Shown here one piece after another: positions 25,796 to 34,238 of a stretch of DNA of 64,000 bases (position 1 is its first letter; the number at the start of each line of letters is the position of its first letter). The stretch is from CAVAWX01 sp963642995 (GTDB lineage: Bacteria > Actinomycetota > Coriobacteriia > Coriobacteriales > QAMH01): NCBI GenBank assembly GCA_963642995.1, contig CAVIIZ010000003.1:59401-123400 (forward strand), in the 5' to 3' direction. The notes beneath the pieces are model-generated. The model ran no database searches and had not been told where the DNA came from. It was given only the letters and a program-made list of their open reading frames with translations. The position numbers and the translations under genes are program-made.

Positions 25796-26998
25796 ATGTA
25801 CAACAAGAAGACGGTGAAAGACGCCGACGTCGCCCACAAGCGCGTGCTGCTGCGCGTCGATTTCAACGTTCCCCTCTACGAGGGCACGGTGGCAGACGAC
25901 ACGCGCATACGCGAGGCGCTCCCCACCATCGAGTACCTGATAGAGCACGACGCGCGCGTCATCATCGCAAGCCACCTGGGCCGCCCGAGCGGGCACGGCG
26001 CCTTCGAGAGCCAGTTCTCCATGATGCCCGTGGCCATGCGCCTCATCCAGCTGCTGGGACGGCCCGTCACCGTGATAGGCGGCGCCGACATCGCAGGCGA
26101 GGACGCGCTGGCCGCAAGTCTTGCCCTCAAAGACGGCCAGGTGATGATGCTGGAGAACCTGCGCTTCGACGACGGCGAGAAGAAAAACGACCTGGCCTTC
26201 GTGCACCGCCTGGCCAGCCTGTGCGACATGTGCGTGAACGACGCGTTCGGGGCGGCGCACCGCGCGCATGCCTCCATCGCCGGCGTGCCCGAGTTCGTCC
26301 CGGCCGTGTCCGGCCTGCTCATGGCCCGCGAGGTCGAGACCCTGACGAACATGCTGGCCGCACCCGAGCATCCTTTCGTCGCCATATTGGGCGGCTCGAA
26401 GGTCTCGGACAAGATAGGCATCATCGAAAACCTCATGAACGTGGCAGACGCCATACTCATAGGCGGCGCCATGTGCTTCACCTTCCTGGCCGCGCAAGGG
26501 CACTCGACGGGCACCTCGAAGATGGAGGCCGACATGGTGCAGACCGCGCGCGGGATGCTGGACGCGGCGGCCGAGAGGGGCGTGAAGCTGCTCATCCCCA
26601 CAGACGTGGTGTGCGCCGACATGTTCGCCGAGGGCGCGAAAACGCAGGTGTGCGGCGTCGAAGAGGTGCCGGACGACATGATGGGGCTGGACATAGGACC
26701 GGCCACCGTAGAGATGTTTGCCGCCGAGATCGCCGCGGCAAAGACCGTGTTCTGGAACGGCCCTATGGGCGTGTTCGAGTTCCCCAGCTTCGAGGCGGGC
26801 ACGAAAGGCGTCGCGCAGGCGGTGGCCGACACGTCTGCCACGACCATCATCGGCGGCGGCGATTCGGTGGCCGCCGTCAAGAAGTTCGGTTTGCAAGACG
26901 AGGTCAGCTTCATCTCCACCGGCGGCGGCGCGTCGATGCGCCTGCTGGAGGGCAAGCCGCTGCCCGGCGTGGAGGCGCTGCAGGACAAGGAGGGCTAG
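25796..26998 (+). CDS. pgk: Phosphoglycerate kinase
   Basis: A 400-residue glycolytic kinase of usual length. RVDFNVP opens the N-terminal substrate-binding domain, followed by SHLGRP and LENLRF. VAILGGSKVSDKI and WNGPMGVFE make up the nucleotide domain, and the hinge ends GGGDSVAAV. It makes ATP and 3-phosphoglycerate from 1,3-bisphosphoglycerate. GGAGG lies upstream of the ATG at 25796. It is followed after three bases by tpiA, then gpmI, forming a glycolytic operon. No gapdh is present in the window. Confidence 0.97.
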   Translation: MYNKKTVKDADVAHKRVLLRVDFNVPLYEGTVADDTRIREALPTIEYLIEHDARVIIASHLGRPSGHGAFESQFSMMPVAMRLIQLLGRPVTVIGGADIAGEDALAASLALKDGQVMMLENLRFDDGEKKNDLAFVHRLASLCDMCVNDAFGAAHRAHASIAGVPEFVPAVSGLLMAREVETLTNMLAAPEHPFVAILGGSKVSDKIGIIENLMNVADAILIGGAMCFTFLAAQGHSTGTSKMEADMVQTARGMLDAAAERGVKLLIPTDVVCADMFAEGAKTQVCGVEEVPDDMMGLDIGPATVEMFAAEIAAAKTVFWNGPMGVFEFPSFEAGTKGVAQAVADTSATTIIGGGDSVAAVKKFGLQDEVSFISTGGGASMRLLEGKPLPGVEALQDKEG

Positions 26999-27001
26999 GG
27001 C

Positions 27002-27823
27002 ATGGAGAAGACAGCGGGGACGGGCAATGCCGCCGGCCGCCGGCCGGTCGTCGCCGGCAACTGGAAGATGAACGAGACGGTCGCCCAGGCCGTGGCGCTC
27101 GCGCAGCAGATCAGCTACAAGGAAAACGGCTGGGATGGCGTGGACGTGGTCTTGTGCCCGCCGTTCACCTGCCTGAAGAGCGTGGAAAACGTGCTCGTGT
27201 TCGACAAGAGCTGCATCGAGCTGGGCGCGCAGGACGTCTTCTGGGAAGACGAGGGCGCCTTCACGGGCGCGATCGGCTGCGCGCAGCTGGCCGAGCTGAG
27301 ATGCGCCTACTGCATCGTGGGCCACAGCGAGCGTCGCGCGTATTTCCACGAAAGCGATGCCGACGTGGCCCGCAAGGTGGCCGCGCTGGTGAAGAAGGGC
27401 ATCGTCCCCATCATGTGCTGCGGCGAGGATGCGGGCGTGCGCGACGCGGGCGGGCATCTGGCCTTCGTCGAGGCTCAGGTGCGCGCCGGCCTCGCGGGAC
27501 TCGAGGCGGCGCAGGTGGCGAAGTGCATCGTCGCCTACGAGCCCGTCTGGGCCATCGGCACGGGCGCGGCGGCGGCCCCCGAGCAGGCGCAGGAGATGTG
27601 CGCGCATATACGCGCCGTGGTGGCCGACATGGCCGGGTCGGAGGCGGCCGCCAAGCTGCGCGTGCTCTACGGCGGGTCGATGAAGCCGGAAAACGCCGCG
27701 TGGTTTTTGGAGCTGCCCGACTGCGACGGCGGCCTGATCGGCGGCGCGGCGCTCCATGCCGGCAAGTTCGCCGAGCTGGTCGAATGCGCCAAGCGCGCAG
27801 ACGACGCGCGCAAGCTGGGATAG
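27002..27823 (+). CDS. tpiA: Triosephosphate isomerase
   Basis: A 273-residue TIM barrel. The catalytic set is complete: Asn/Lys in AGNWKMN, His in GHSERR, Glu in AYEPVWAIGTG, and the phosphate loop in YGGSMKPENA. It interconverts dihydroxyacetone phosphate and glyceraldehyde 3-phosphate. A short N-terminal extension of ~15 residues precedes the barrel. GGAGG from the end of pgk provides the ribosome site, which implies coupling. Confidence 0.97.
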   Translation: MEKTAGTGNAAGRRPVVAGNWKMNETVAQAVALAQQISYKENGWDGVDVVLCPPFTCLKSVENVLVFDKSCIELGAQDVFWEDEGAFTGAIGCAQLAELRCAYCIVGHSERRAYFHESDADVARKVAALVKKGIVPIMCCGEDAGVRDAGGHLAFVEAQVRAGLAGLEAAQVAKCIVAYEPVWAIGTGAAAAPEQAQEMCAHIRAVVADMAGSEAAAKLRVLYGGSMKPENAAWFLELPDCDGGLIGGAALHAGKFAELVECAKRADDARKLG

Positions 27824-27986
27824 CCGGGAAAACGGCGCGAGGGCGATGGTGGAGGCGCGCGGGGAGCATGTGGTGCGGCGCGGGTCCGGCCCGATGCCGA
27901 AAGGGGCGGCGCGGCTCGCCTTGACGCCGGCTCGCCCGCGCCGCTCGATTTTCCCCTCCACCGACAAACGCGAAAGGACGCATGCG

Positions 27987-29540
27987 ATGAAACCTGTGCT
28001 TTTGGCGATCATGGACGGCTACGGCCTGGCGCCCGCCGGCCCCGGCAACGCCGTCGAGCTGGCCGACAAGCCCTTTTTGGACGCGGCATTCTCCGGCAGG
28101 CCGCACACGACCCTGGGCGCGTCCGGGCGCGATGTCGGCCTGCCGGACGGGCAGATGGGAAACTCCGAGGTCGGGCACTTGAACATGGGCGCGGGGCGCG
28201 TGGTGCCCCAGGAGCTCACGCGCATCGACGACGCCTGCGCGGACGGCTCCATCGAGCAAAACGAGGTGCTGGTCGCGGCGATCGACGCGGCCATCGAGGC
28301 CGGCCGCCCCATCCACTTCATGGGGCTGCTCTCCGACGGCGGCGTGCACTCGAACATGGCGCACCTGGAGGCCATGCTGGAGATGGCGGCGGGCCGCGGT
28401 GCGCGCGACATGCGCATCCACGCCTTCATGGACGGCCGCGACGTGGACCCGCATTCGGGCGAGGGCTACATGCAGCGCATCGTCGACTTCGGCAACCGCA
28501 TATTCGACGAGCACGACGGCGCGATGGCGCTCGTGGCCACCATCTCGGGGCGCTACTACGCCATGGACCGCGACAACCGCTGGGACCGCGTGCAGCAGGC
28601 CTGGAACGCCATAGCCCTGGGCCAGGGCAAGGGGTTTGCGCGCGGCGCGGCGGTGCAGGCGGTGCGCGCCAGCTACGCCGACGGCATATCCGACGAGTTC
28701 GTCATACCCACGGTCCTCGACCACCGCGGGGTCAACGACGGCGACACGGTCGTCTTCTTCAACTTCCGCCCCGACCGCGCCCGCCAGCTCACCCGCGCCT
28801 TCATCGCGGCGCAAGGCACCTTCGACGGGTTCGACCGCGTGCACGTGCCGCAGGTGAACTTCGTGTGCATGACCGAATACGACGAGACTTTCGACGTGCC
28901 CGTGGCCTTCCCGAAGGCGCATCCCGAAAACGTGCTGGCCGACTACCTGGCCGCGTCCGGCCTGCGCCAGTTCCACACGGCCGAGACGGAAAAGTACGCG
29001 CACGTCACCTTCTTCTTCAACGGCGGGGTGGAGGAGCCCAAGGAAGGCGAGGAGCGCTGCCTCGTGGACTCGCCCAAGGTGGCCACCTACGACCTCAAGC
29101 CGGAGATGAGCGCGCCGCAGGTGACGGAGAAGCTGGAGGCGGCCATACGCGCCGATGCCGCCGACGTCTACATCGTGAACTACGCGAACTGCGACATGGT
29201 GGGCCACACCGGCGTCATCGACGCGGCGGTGCGCGCCGTCGAGGCCGTGGACGCGGGCGTGGCGCGCGTGGTGGGGGCGGTGCTGGAGAAGGGCGGCGCG
29301 GCGCTCGTCACGGCAGACCACGGCAACGCCGACAAGATGCTCGCCGACGACGGGGAAAGCCCCTGGACGGCGCACACGACCAACCGCGTGCCGCTTCTCT
29401 TGTTCGCCGGCGACGCGTCGCTTTCGCTGGCCGACACGGGAGACGGGCGCCTGGCCGACGTGGCGCCGACGCTCGTGGACCTGCTCGGCCTGGAATGCCC
29501 GCGCGAATGGACGGGAAAATCTCTGCTCGTGCGCGGCTAG
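27987..29540 (+). CDS. gpmI: 2,3-bisphosphoglycerate-independent phosphoglycerate mutase
   Basis: A 517-residue alkaline-phosphatase-fold mutase of usual length. The metal-binding start MDGYGL is followed by MGNSEVGHLNMGAG, which holds the catalytic Ser. DGRDVDP, NFRPDRARQ, the NCDMVGHTG metal loop and TADHGNADKM are all intact. It is the manganese-dependent enzyme converting 3- to 2-phosphoglycerate. A 163-base gap after tpiA shows nothing else. AAAGGA lies upstream of the ATG. It continues the glycolytic block. Confidence 0.97.
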   Translation: MKPVLLAIMDGYGLAPAGPGNAVELADKPFLDAAFSGRPHTTLGASGRDVGLPDGQMGNSEVGHLNMGAGRVVPQELTRIDDACADGSIEQNEVLVAAIDAAIEAGRPIHFMGLLSDGGVHSNMAHLEAMLEMAAGRGARDMRIHAFMDGRDVDPHSGEGYMQRIVDFGNRIFDEHDGAMALVATISGRYYAMDRDNRWDRVQQAWNAIALGQGKGFARGAAVQAVRASYADGISDEFVIPTVLDHRGVNDGDTVVFFNFRPDRARQLTRAFIAAQGTFDGFDRVHVPQVNFVCMTEYDETFDVPVAFPKAHPENVLADYLAASGLRQFHTAETEKYAHVTFFFNGGVEEPKEGEERCLVDSPKVATYDLKPEMSAPQVTEKLEAAIRADAADVYIVNYANCDMVGHTGVIDAAVRAVEAVDAGVARVVGAVLEKGGAALVTADHGNADKMLADDGESPWTAHTTNRVPLLLFAGDASLSLADTGDGRLADVAPTLVDLLGLECPREWTGKSLLVRG

Positions 29541-29547
29541 CTTGTGC

Positions 29548-29553
29548 TACACT
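29548..29553 (+). promoter_or_regulatory. Putative -10 (TACACT) for secG
   Basis: TTGTGCTACACTG starts eight bases after the gpmI stop and 63 bases before the secG start. Extended GC before the hexamer, no -35. Confidence 0.4.
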
Positions 29554-29616
29554 GTCGAACTCGTGATGCGCGAAGGCATCACGCGAGCATCAAAGCATCA
29601 AAAGGAGTCGTTGCAC

Positions 29617-29904
29617 GTGGAATCAGTCATCAGCTTTCTGCAATCGGCGCCGGTGGTCATCGCCGTCGTGATCGTCTGGGCCATCTCGGCGGTGGGCCTC
29701 GTGGTCTTCGTCTTGCTGCACTCCGGACAGGGCACGGGCGTGTCCGATGCCATCATGGGCAGCGTCTACGGCACGGACATGGGCTCGAGCATCATCGAGA
29801 GAAACCTCGACCGCATCACCGTGGTGTTCGCCGTCCTCTTCATCGTGTGCCTTTTGCTGATGATGGTAATATACCCGCAGGGCACGGTCGGCGGCTCTTC
29901 TTGA
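29617..29904 (+). CDS. secG: Preprotein translocase subunit SecG
   Basis: A 95-residue inner-membrane protein with two hydrophobic helices (about 11-33 and 61-85) and the conserved SecG linker LHSGQGTGVSDAIMGS between them. It assists SecYE-mediated protein export. AGGAG precedes the GTG at 29617. A TTG two codons earlier is too close to the ribosome site. It lies between gpmI and a tRNA-Leu gene, a common neighbourhood for secG. Confidence 0.93.
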   Translation: MESVISFLQSAPVVIAVVIVWAISAVGLVVFVLLHSGQGTGVSDAIMGSVYGTDMGSSIIERNLDRITVVFAVLFIVCLLLMMVIYPQGTVGGSS

Positions 29905-29936
29905 GTTGCGGTACCGCTGCCTGTTTTTCCTCGTGT

Positions 29937-30026
29937 GTCGGAGTGGCGGAATGGCAGACGCGCTAGCTTGAGGTGCTAGTGCCCAATTTAACGGGCGTGT
30001 GGGTTCAACTCCCATCTCCGACACCA
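29937..30026 (+). tRNA. tRNA-Leu (anticodon GAG)
   Basis: A class II tRNA of 90 bases with an encoded CCA. Acceptor GTCGGAG pairs with CTCCGAC. The anticodon stem CTAGC/GCTAG holds TTGAGGT, giving GAG. The long variable arm reads TGCCCAATTTAACGGGC. It ends before a clear terminator. Confidence 0.95.
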
Positions 30027-30038
30027 GCAAAGCCTCGG

Positions 30039-30067
30039 GGCGGTCCGAAAAACGGGCCGTCTTTTTT
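30039..30067 (+). terminator. Rho-independent terminator after tRNA-Leu(GAG)
   Basis: GGCGGTCCG pairs with CGGGCCGTC (nine pairs with two G-U) around an AAAAA loop, and six T follow. It would stop transcription from secG and tRNA-Leu. Confidence 0.8.
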
Positions 30068-30199
30068 CGTGGCGTGTCGTGCGCGGGAAGCAAGGCGCCT
30101 GCTCCGTCCGCACCGCCTCGAAAACGAGCCGTCTCCTCCCTTGCCCGCGCCGCCCCGAAAAACGCCTTGCGCCCCTTCCTTCGACCCGGCGGTTTTGCG

Positions 30200-30205
30200 C
30201 TATCC
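30200..30205 (+). promoter_or_regulatory. Putative -10 (TATCCT) for apt
   Basis: GGTTTTGCGCTATCCTTG has the T-run, GCGC and hexamer layout seen at 8677 and 47934. It lies 61 bases before the apt start. The stretch between the tRNA terminator and this box shows nothing else. Confidence 0.45.
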
Positions 30206-30265
30206 TTGTGCGCGTTGTTTTTCACCGCACATGCCCGTTGTCCACACGTGAGGAGCGCTGCGCCC

Positions 30266-30805
30266 ATGCCCGCCTTCGACTTCGAGTCGCTCATCGCCGA
30301 AATTCCCGACTACCCCGAACCCGGCGTCACCTTCAAAGACATCACCCCCCTCGTCGCCGACGCGCAAGGCTTTGCCGCCGTCGTCGATGCGATCGCCGGG
30401 CACTTCTCCGATTGCGGCGTGACGAAGGTGGTGGGCGCCGAGGCGCGCGGCTTTCTGGTAGGCGCGCCCGTGGCCGCGAAGCTGGGCGCCGGCTTCGTGC
30501 CCGCCCGCAAGCCTGGCAAGCTTCCGCGCGCCACCTTCACCCAGTCCTACGAGCTGGAATACGGGCACACCTCGCTGGAGATGCACGCCGACGCCATGGG
30601 GCCGGGGGATGTGGCCTTGGTGGTCGACGACCTCATCGCCACGGGGGGCACGGCGCTGGCCTGCGTGAAGCTCGTCGCCCAAAGCGGCGCGCGCCTCGCC
30701 GGCCTGGGCTTTCTGCTGGAGCTCGTGCCCTTCAAAGCGCGCGAGCAGATGGCGAAGGTCACGGACGCGGAGTTTTTCAGCCTCGTCCAAGTCGAGGACT
30801 ACTAG
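30266..30805 (+). CDS. apt: Adenine phosphoribosyltransferase
   Basis: A 179-residue type I phosphoribosyltransferase with the typical Apt start (IPDYPEPGVTFKDITPL), GAEARGFLVGAPVA, and the PRPP-binding loop VALVVDDLIATGGTA. It salvages adenine to AMP. Start at the ATG with AGGAG a little upstream. It stands alone between its own promoter and the DUF47 gene 93 bases further on. In many genomes apt lies next to relA, which here is about 29 kb away. Confidence 0.96.
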   Translation: MPAFDFESLIAEIPDYPEPGVTFKDITPLVADAQGFAAVVDAIAGHFSDCGVTKVVGAEARGFLVGAPVAAKLGAGFVPARKPGKLPRATFTQSYELEYGHTSLEMHADAMGPGDVALVVDDLIATGGTALACVKLVAQSGARLAGLGFLLELVPFKAREQMAKVTDAEFFSLVQVEDY

Positions 30806-30898
30806 GAAAGCCGCGAAGGCGCGCTGCGCATTTGCGCATTCGCGTCCGCCGGGAAACGCCCGCAACCGCAGCCCGCGTCCGCAAGTGAGGAGAGCCCC

Positions 30899-31570
30899 AT
30901 GGCCCGCAAGAAGAAGTTCGACTATTTCGACGCGTTCGTCCAGATCAGCGCCCATGCCGTGACCTATGCCGAGGAAATGGTCAAGTGGCTCGAGTACAAC
31001 TACGAGGAGGGCGCCGCCGGAAAAGTGGGCAAGGTCGAGGGGTCGCTCAAAGCCTACGAGAAGTTCCACGCCATCGAGGAGGCCTCCGACGAGATCACCC
31101 ACGAGATCTCGTCCAATCTGGTCAGCGAGTTCGTCACCCCCATCGAGCGCGAGGACATACTCGCGCTGGCAGGCGAGCTCGACAGCGTCGTCGACCACAT
31201 CGACGAGGTCTTGCAGCGCATGTACATGTACAACGTGAAGAACGTCTCGCGCGAGGTCGTGGACATGGCCAACATCGTGCTCGAGGCCACGCGGGCCTTG
31301 CACGCGGCCTGCGAGCACTTCGCCGACTACAAGCAGCCGGGCGCCTTGCGCGAGTGGATCGTGAAGGTCAACGACTACGAGGACGCGGGCGATCACGCCT
31401 ATATCCGCAGCATGCACGAGCTGTACAAGCGCGCCGAGGAATCCGACGACCCGAACACGAAGATCGACGCCTTCGGCATGGGCGGCGTGCTGTCTGCGCT
31501 GGAGAACTGCTGCGATTGCGCCGAGGACGCCGGGGACACCATGCTCATGGTCATCATGAAGAACTCCTAG
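30899..31570 (+). CDS. DUF47 family PhoU-like protein
   Basis: A 223-residue all-helical protein with the E/D-rich repeats of the PhoU/DUF47 fold (IEEASDEITHEISSNL, VDHIDEVLQRMY, VNDYEDAGDHAY), each pair offering metal-binding acidic side chains. Such proteins usually act with a Pit-type phosphate permease encoded next to them. None is present here, and the neighbour is a restriction-modification operon. GAGGAG precedes the ATG. Regulation of phosphate uptake in trans is an inference. Confidence 0.82.
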   Translation: MARKKKFDYFDAFVQISAHAVTYAEEMVKWLEYNYEEGAAGKVGKVEGSLKAYEKFHAIEEASDEITHEISSNLVSEFVTPIEREDILALAGELDSVVDHIDEVLQRMYMYNVKNVSREVVDMANIVLEATRALHAACEHFADYKQPGALREWIVKVNDYEDAGDHAYIRSMHELYKRAEESDDPNTKIDAFGMGGVLSALENCCDCAEDAGDTMLMVIMKNS

Positions 31571-31606
31571 CATCCGGTGCAGGAAAAGGTAGTGGGAAGG
31601 GCCGGC

Positions 31607-33649
31607 ATGTCGGAAATCGAGAAGATGGATTTGGAGTCGAAAGACTTGGTTGCCGAGCGCATAGAGCAGCTGAGGCAGCTGCTGCCCGAGGCGTTCGGCG
31701 AAGACGGCATCGACTTCGAGAAGCTGCGCCTGCTGCTGGGCGACGAGGTCGAAGATGGATCGGAGCGCTACGCCTTCACGTGGCCCGGCAAAATGAACGC
31801 CATCCGCCAATCGCAGACGCCGAGCACGGCGACGCTGCGTCCAAACGTGGAGAAGTCCCGTGGCCGCGACGGCGAAGACGGCAGCTTCGACTCCGACAAC
31901 ATCTACATTGAGGGTGATAACCTTGAGGCGATGAAGCTGTTGTTGCGTGCATACCACGCTTCGTTCGATTTGATTTATTTCGATCCCCCGTACAACACCG
32001 GAAAAGATTTTATTTATCCTGATACTTTCGGAGATTCTATTGCGAATTACAAACAGCAAGCTGGTCTAATTGGGCAGTCGAATGCACCCACTGCTGGCCG
32101 TTTCCACTCCTCTTGGTGTACGACCCTATACCCGCGCTTACGGCTTGCTAGAGAGTTGCTTTCCGATACTGGCGCATTGGTTATCAGCATCGGGGTACAA
32201 GAGATTGAAAATCTTCTAAGGCTCTGTGGCGAAATATTTCCCGACAAACAGGTTGTTCCAATCACTGTTCAGACATCCGGAGGTAAGCCTTCAGGTGGAT
32301 TCAATCTCTTGCATGAGTACCTTTTGTTTGTAGTTGATGAGGAATTTCAAGCCAATCGAATTAGCCGTTTTGGCGGTGCGCAGAGGAGCCCGTTCGAAGG
32401 TCTTCCTCTGAGTACGTTTAACAAGATTCAGCGCCCTAATCAAGCATATCCCATTTTTATCAACCCAGATACTCTGACTATTGCAGGTGTAGGAAAGTCG
32501 CTAGCGGAGAGAATCAACGACGGGTCGTATCAAGGCATCAAAGGCGACTTTAAATATGATTTTACCGAGGCGCCTTCTGGCACTATTGCGATTTGGCCTT
32601 ATACGGCAAAAGGAAAAGAGTGCATTTGGCGATTGAAGCCTGACCGCTTGTTGTCTGACTGGGAGAAAGGCTATATAAAAGTCTCTTCCAACGTTTATGA
32701 CTCATGCCCTAACGCTTTTAGCCTTCAGTACCTTCCTGATGGAGTAATTAAAAAGGTCGAGAGTGGGCAGCTTCCTGTTGTCGGAGTTGAGGCAAATGGC
32801 AAAACGTTAGTTTTTGGTGAAAACAAAACAGCAGGCGCGCAAATTCCATCAATGCTTGCTGAAAAGGACTATCAAACAGTAAAAGGAACAAGCCAGCTTA
32901 AAGATTTATTTGGCACCGATCAGTCGCCATTTGATTATCCAAAACCTCTTGATCTAATCAAAGACATAATTGGCCTTACGACGACCGATTGCGCCCGAGT
33001 GCTTGATTTTTATTCAGGGTCTGCAACTACGGCGCATGCCTGTATGGTGACGGATTTTGAAAATTCCGAAAATCGACACTGGGTAATGATGCAGCTTCCG
33101 AGCGCCTGCGACCCTGATTCTCCAGCAGCCTCTATGGGGTTTGAGAACATATGCCAGGCAGGTGAACAACGAATTCGATTAGCTGGTGAAGATTTAATTG
33201 GTTTATGCGAAGAAGCCAACCGTCAACCCAAGCTTAACGAGGAGCCTAAGCAGCTTCCAGATATCGGCTTCCGCGTGTTCGAGCTCGACGAATCAGGCAT
33301 CGAAAAACCTGAGCCTGGCAAGCTTGTGCTCGACGTCGTGAAGCCCGACCGCTCCGAGCTCGATATCGTCTTCGAGATGATGCTGAAGTGGGGTCTGGAG
33401 CTCACGTTGCCCGTGGAGAAAACCGAGGCAGCGGGCTATCCCATCTGGTCCGTTGACCACGACGAGCTCATCTGCTGCATGAAACGCGGCCTTACCACAC
33501 AGACGTTTGAGGCCATCGCCGAAATGGAGCCGCGCCGCGTGCTCATCTTGGACTCCGTGCTCGACGACACGTTGAAGCTCAACGCCGTGCAGATCTTCAA
33601 GCACGCGCAGGAGCGCTGCGGCCACGAGATCGAATTGAGGACGCTCTAG
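31607..33649 (+). CDS. mod: Type III restriction-modification methyltransferase (Mod)
   Basis: A 680-residue adenine-specific DNA methyltransferase. DPPYNTG at ~126 precedes the AdoMet site LDFYSGSATTAHA at ~466, the motif order of the beta class typical of type III Mod. The long stretch between them is the expected target-recognition region. It methylates the host site and gives sequence specificity to Res. The gene is a mosaic: bases before about 31,905 and after about 33,255 are GC-rich like the genome, while the core holding the motifs and recognition region is AT-rich. ATG at 31607 (GAAGGG upstream) is used. A GTG at 31577 would add ten residues. Mod, two toxin-antitoxin genes and res form one operon. 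Confidence 0.92.
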   Translation: MSEIEKMDLESKDLVAERIEQLRQLLPEAFGEDGIDFEKLRLLLGDEVEDGSERYAFTWPGKMNAIRQSQTPSTATLRPNVEKSRGRDGEDGSFDSDNIYIEGDNLEAMKLLLRAYHASFDLIYFDPPYNTGKDFIYPDTFGDSIANYKQQAGLIGQSNAPTAGRFHSSWCTTLYPRLRLARELLSDTGALVISIGVQEIENLLRLCGEIFPDKQVVPITVQTSGGKPSGGFNLLHEYLLFVVDEEFQANRISRFGGAQRSPFEGLPLSTFNKIQRPNQAYPIFINPDTLTIAGVGKSLAERINDGSYQGIKGDFKYDFTEAPSGTIAIWPYTAKGKECIWRLKPDRLLSDWEKGYIKVSSNVYDSCPNAFSLQYLPDGVIKKVESGQLPVVGVEANGKTLVFGENKTAGAQIPSMLAEKDYQTVKGTSQLKDLFGTDQSPFDYPKPLDLIKDIIGLTTTDCARVLDFYSGSATTAHACMVTDFENSENRHWVMMQLPSACDPDSPAASMGFENICQAGEQRIRLAGEDLIGLCEEANRQPKLNEEPKQLPDIGFRVFELDESGIEKPEPGKLVLDVVKPDRSELDIVFEMMLKWGLELTLPVEKTEAAGYPIWSVDHDELICCMKRGLTTQTFEAIAEMEPRRVLILDSVLDDTLKLNAVQIFKHAQERCGHEIELRTL

Positions 33650-33732
33650 CGGGCGGGAGCGGACGCGATTGCAAGAGGGTCTGTTAGAATGTGGGAAAGT
33701 TGGAAATTTCAAGTGCTGAGAGGCTGCGAAAG

Positions 33733-33975
33733 ATGGTTGCAACGTTGAAAGCGAAGTCGCAGGTGACGATCCCCGCAAACGTCGTCAGGGAAGCAGGGCT
33801 TCGGACAGGCGACGCATTCGACGTCGTCTACAGGGACGGGAGCATCGTGCTGACCCCGGTCGTGTACGTCTCGAGAAAGGACGCCGAGGCGCTCGGGTTT
33901 GCGCAGGACATGGACGCGCGCTACGAGCGGATGCTCCAAGGCGACCATATCCGGCACGACCTTGTCGAAGGGTAG
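33733..33975 (+). CDS. SpoVT/AbrB-domain antitoxin
   Basis: An 80-residue protein with an N-terminal swapped-hairpin AbrB domain (LKAKSQVTIPANVVREAGL, then GDAFDVVYRDGSIVL), which binds DNA as a dimer. The C-terminal ~35 residues, with EALGFAQDMDARYERML, would wrap the toxin. It ends five bases before a YoeB/RelE-fold toxin gene, so it is read as the antitoxin and autorepressor of that pair. GAGAGG stands before the ATG at 33733. It sits between mod and res of the type III system, unlike a free-standing module. Confidence 0.82.
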   Translation: MVATLKAKSQVTIPANVVREAGLRTGDAFDVVYRDGSIVLTPVVYVSRKDAEALGFAQDMDARYERMLQGDHIRHDLVEG

Positions 33976-33980
33976 GCGGG

Positions 33981-34238
33981 ATGGAGCTGCAATGGTCGCC
34001 TGAAGCCTGGGACGAGTACCTGTCGTGGCGGACGGAGGACAGGAAGACGCTGAAGCGCATAAACGCCTGTGTCAAATCGATTCAGCGGGACGGAAAGCCA
34101 ATCGGAAAATCCGAGCTGCTCAAAGGGTCGAGACACGGGCTGCGCAGCGTGCGCATCGACGCGAGGAACCGGCTGGTCTACAAAATCGACGAGCATGTCG
34201 TGAGGATAGTTTCCTGCAGGGGGCGCTACGATGGCTAG
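33981..34238 (+). CDS. YoeB/RelE-fold toxin, probable mRNA interferase
   Basis: An 85-residue protein colinear with YoeB: MELQWSPEAWDEYLSW at the start, an ELLKGS segment holding the acidic residue, RSVRIDARNRLVYKI in the core, and VSCRGRYDG at the end. YoeB cuts mRNA in the ribosomal A site. The family's usual C-terminus CRYHY is here CRGRY, so the general-acid His seems replaced by Arg while Tyr is kept. Activity may be altered. The partner is AbrB-like rather than the common YefM/Phd. The stop overlaps the start of res by eight bases, so toxin and Res are translationally coupled. Confidence 0.8.
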   Translation: MELQWSPEAWDEYLSWRTEDRKTLKRINACVKSIQRDGKPIGKSELLKGSRHGLRSVRIDARNRLVYKIDEHVVRIVSCRGRYDG

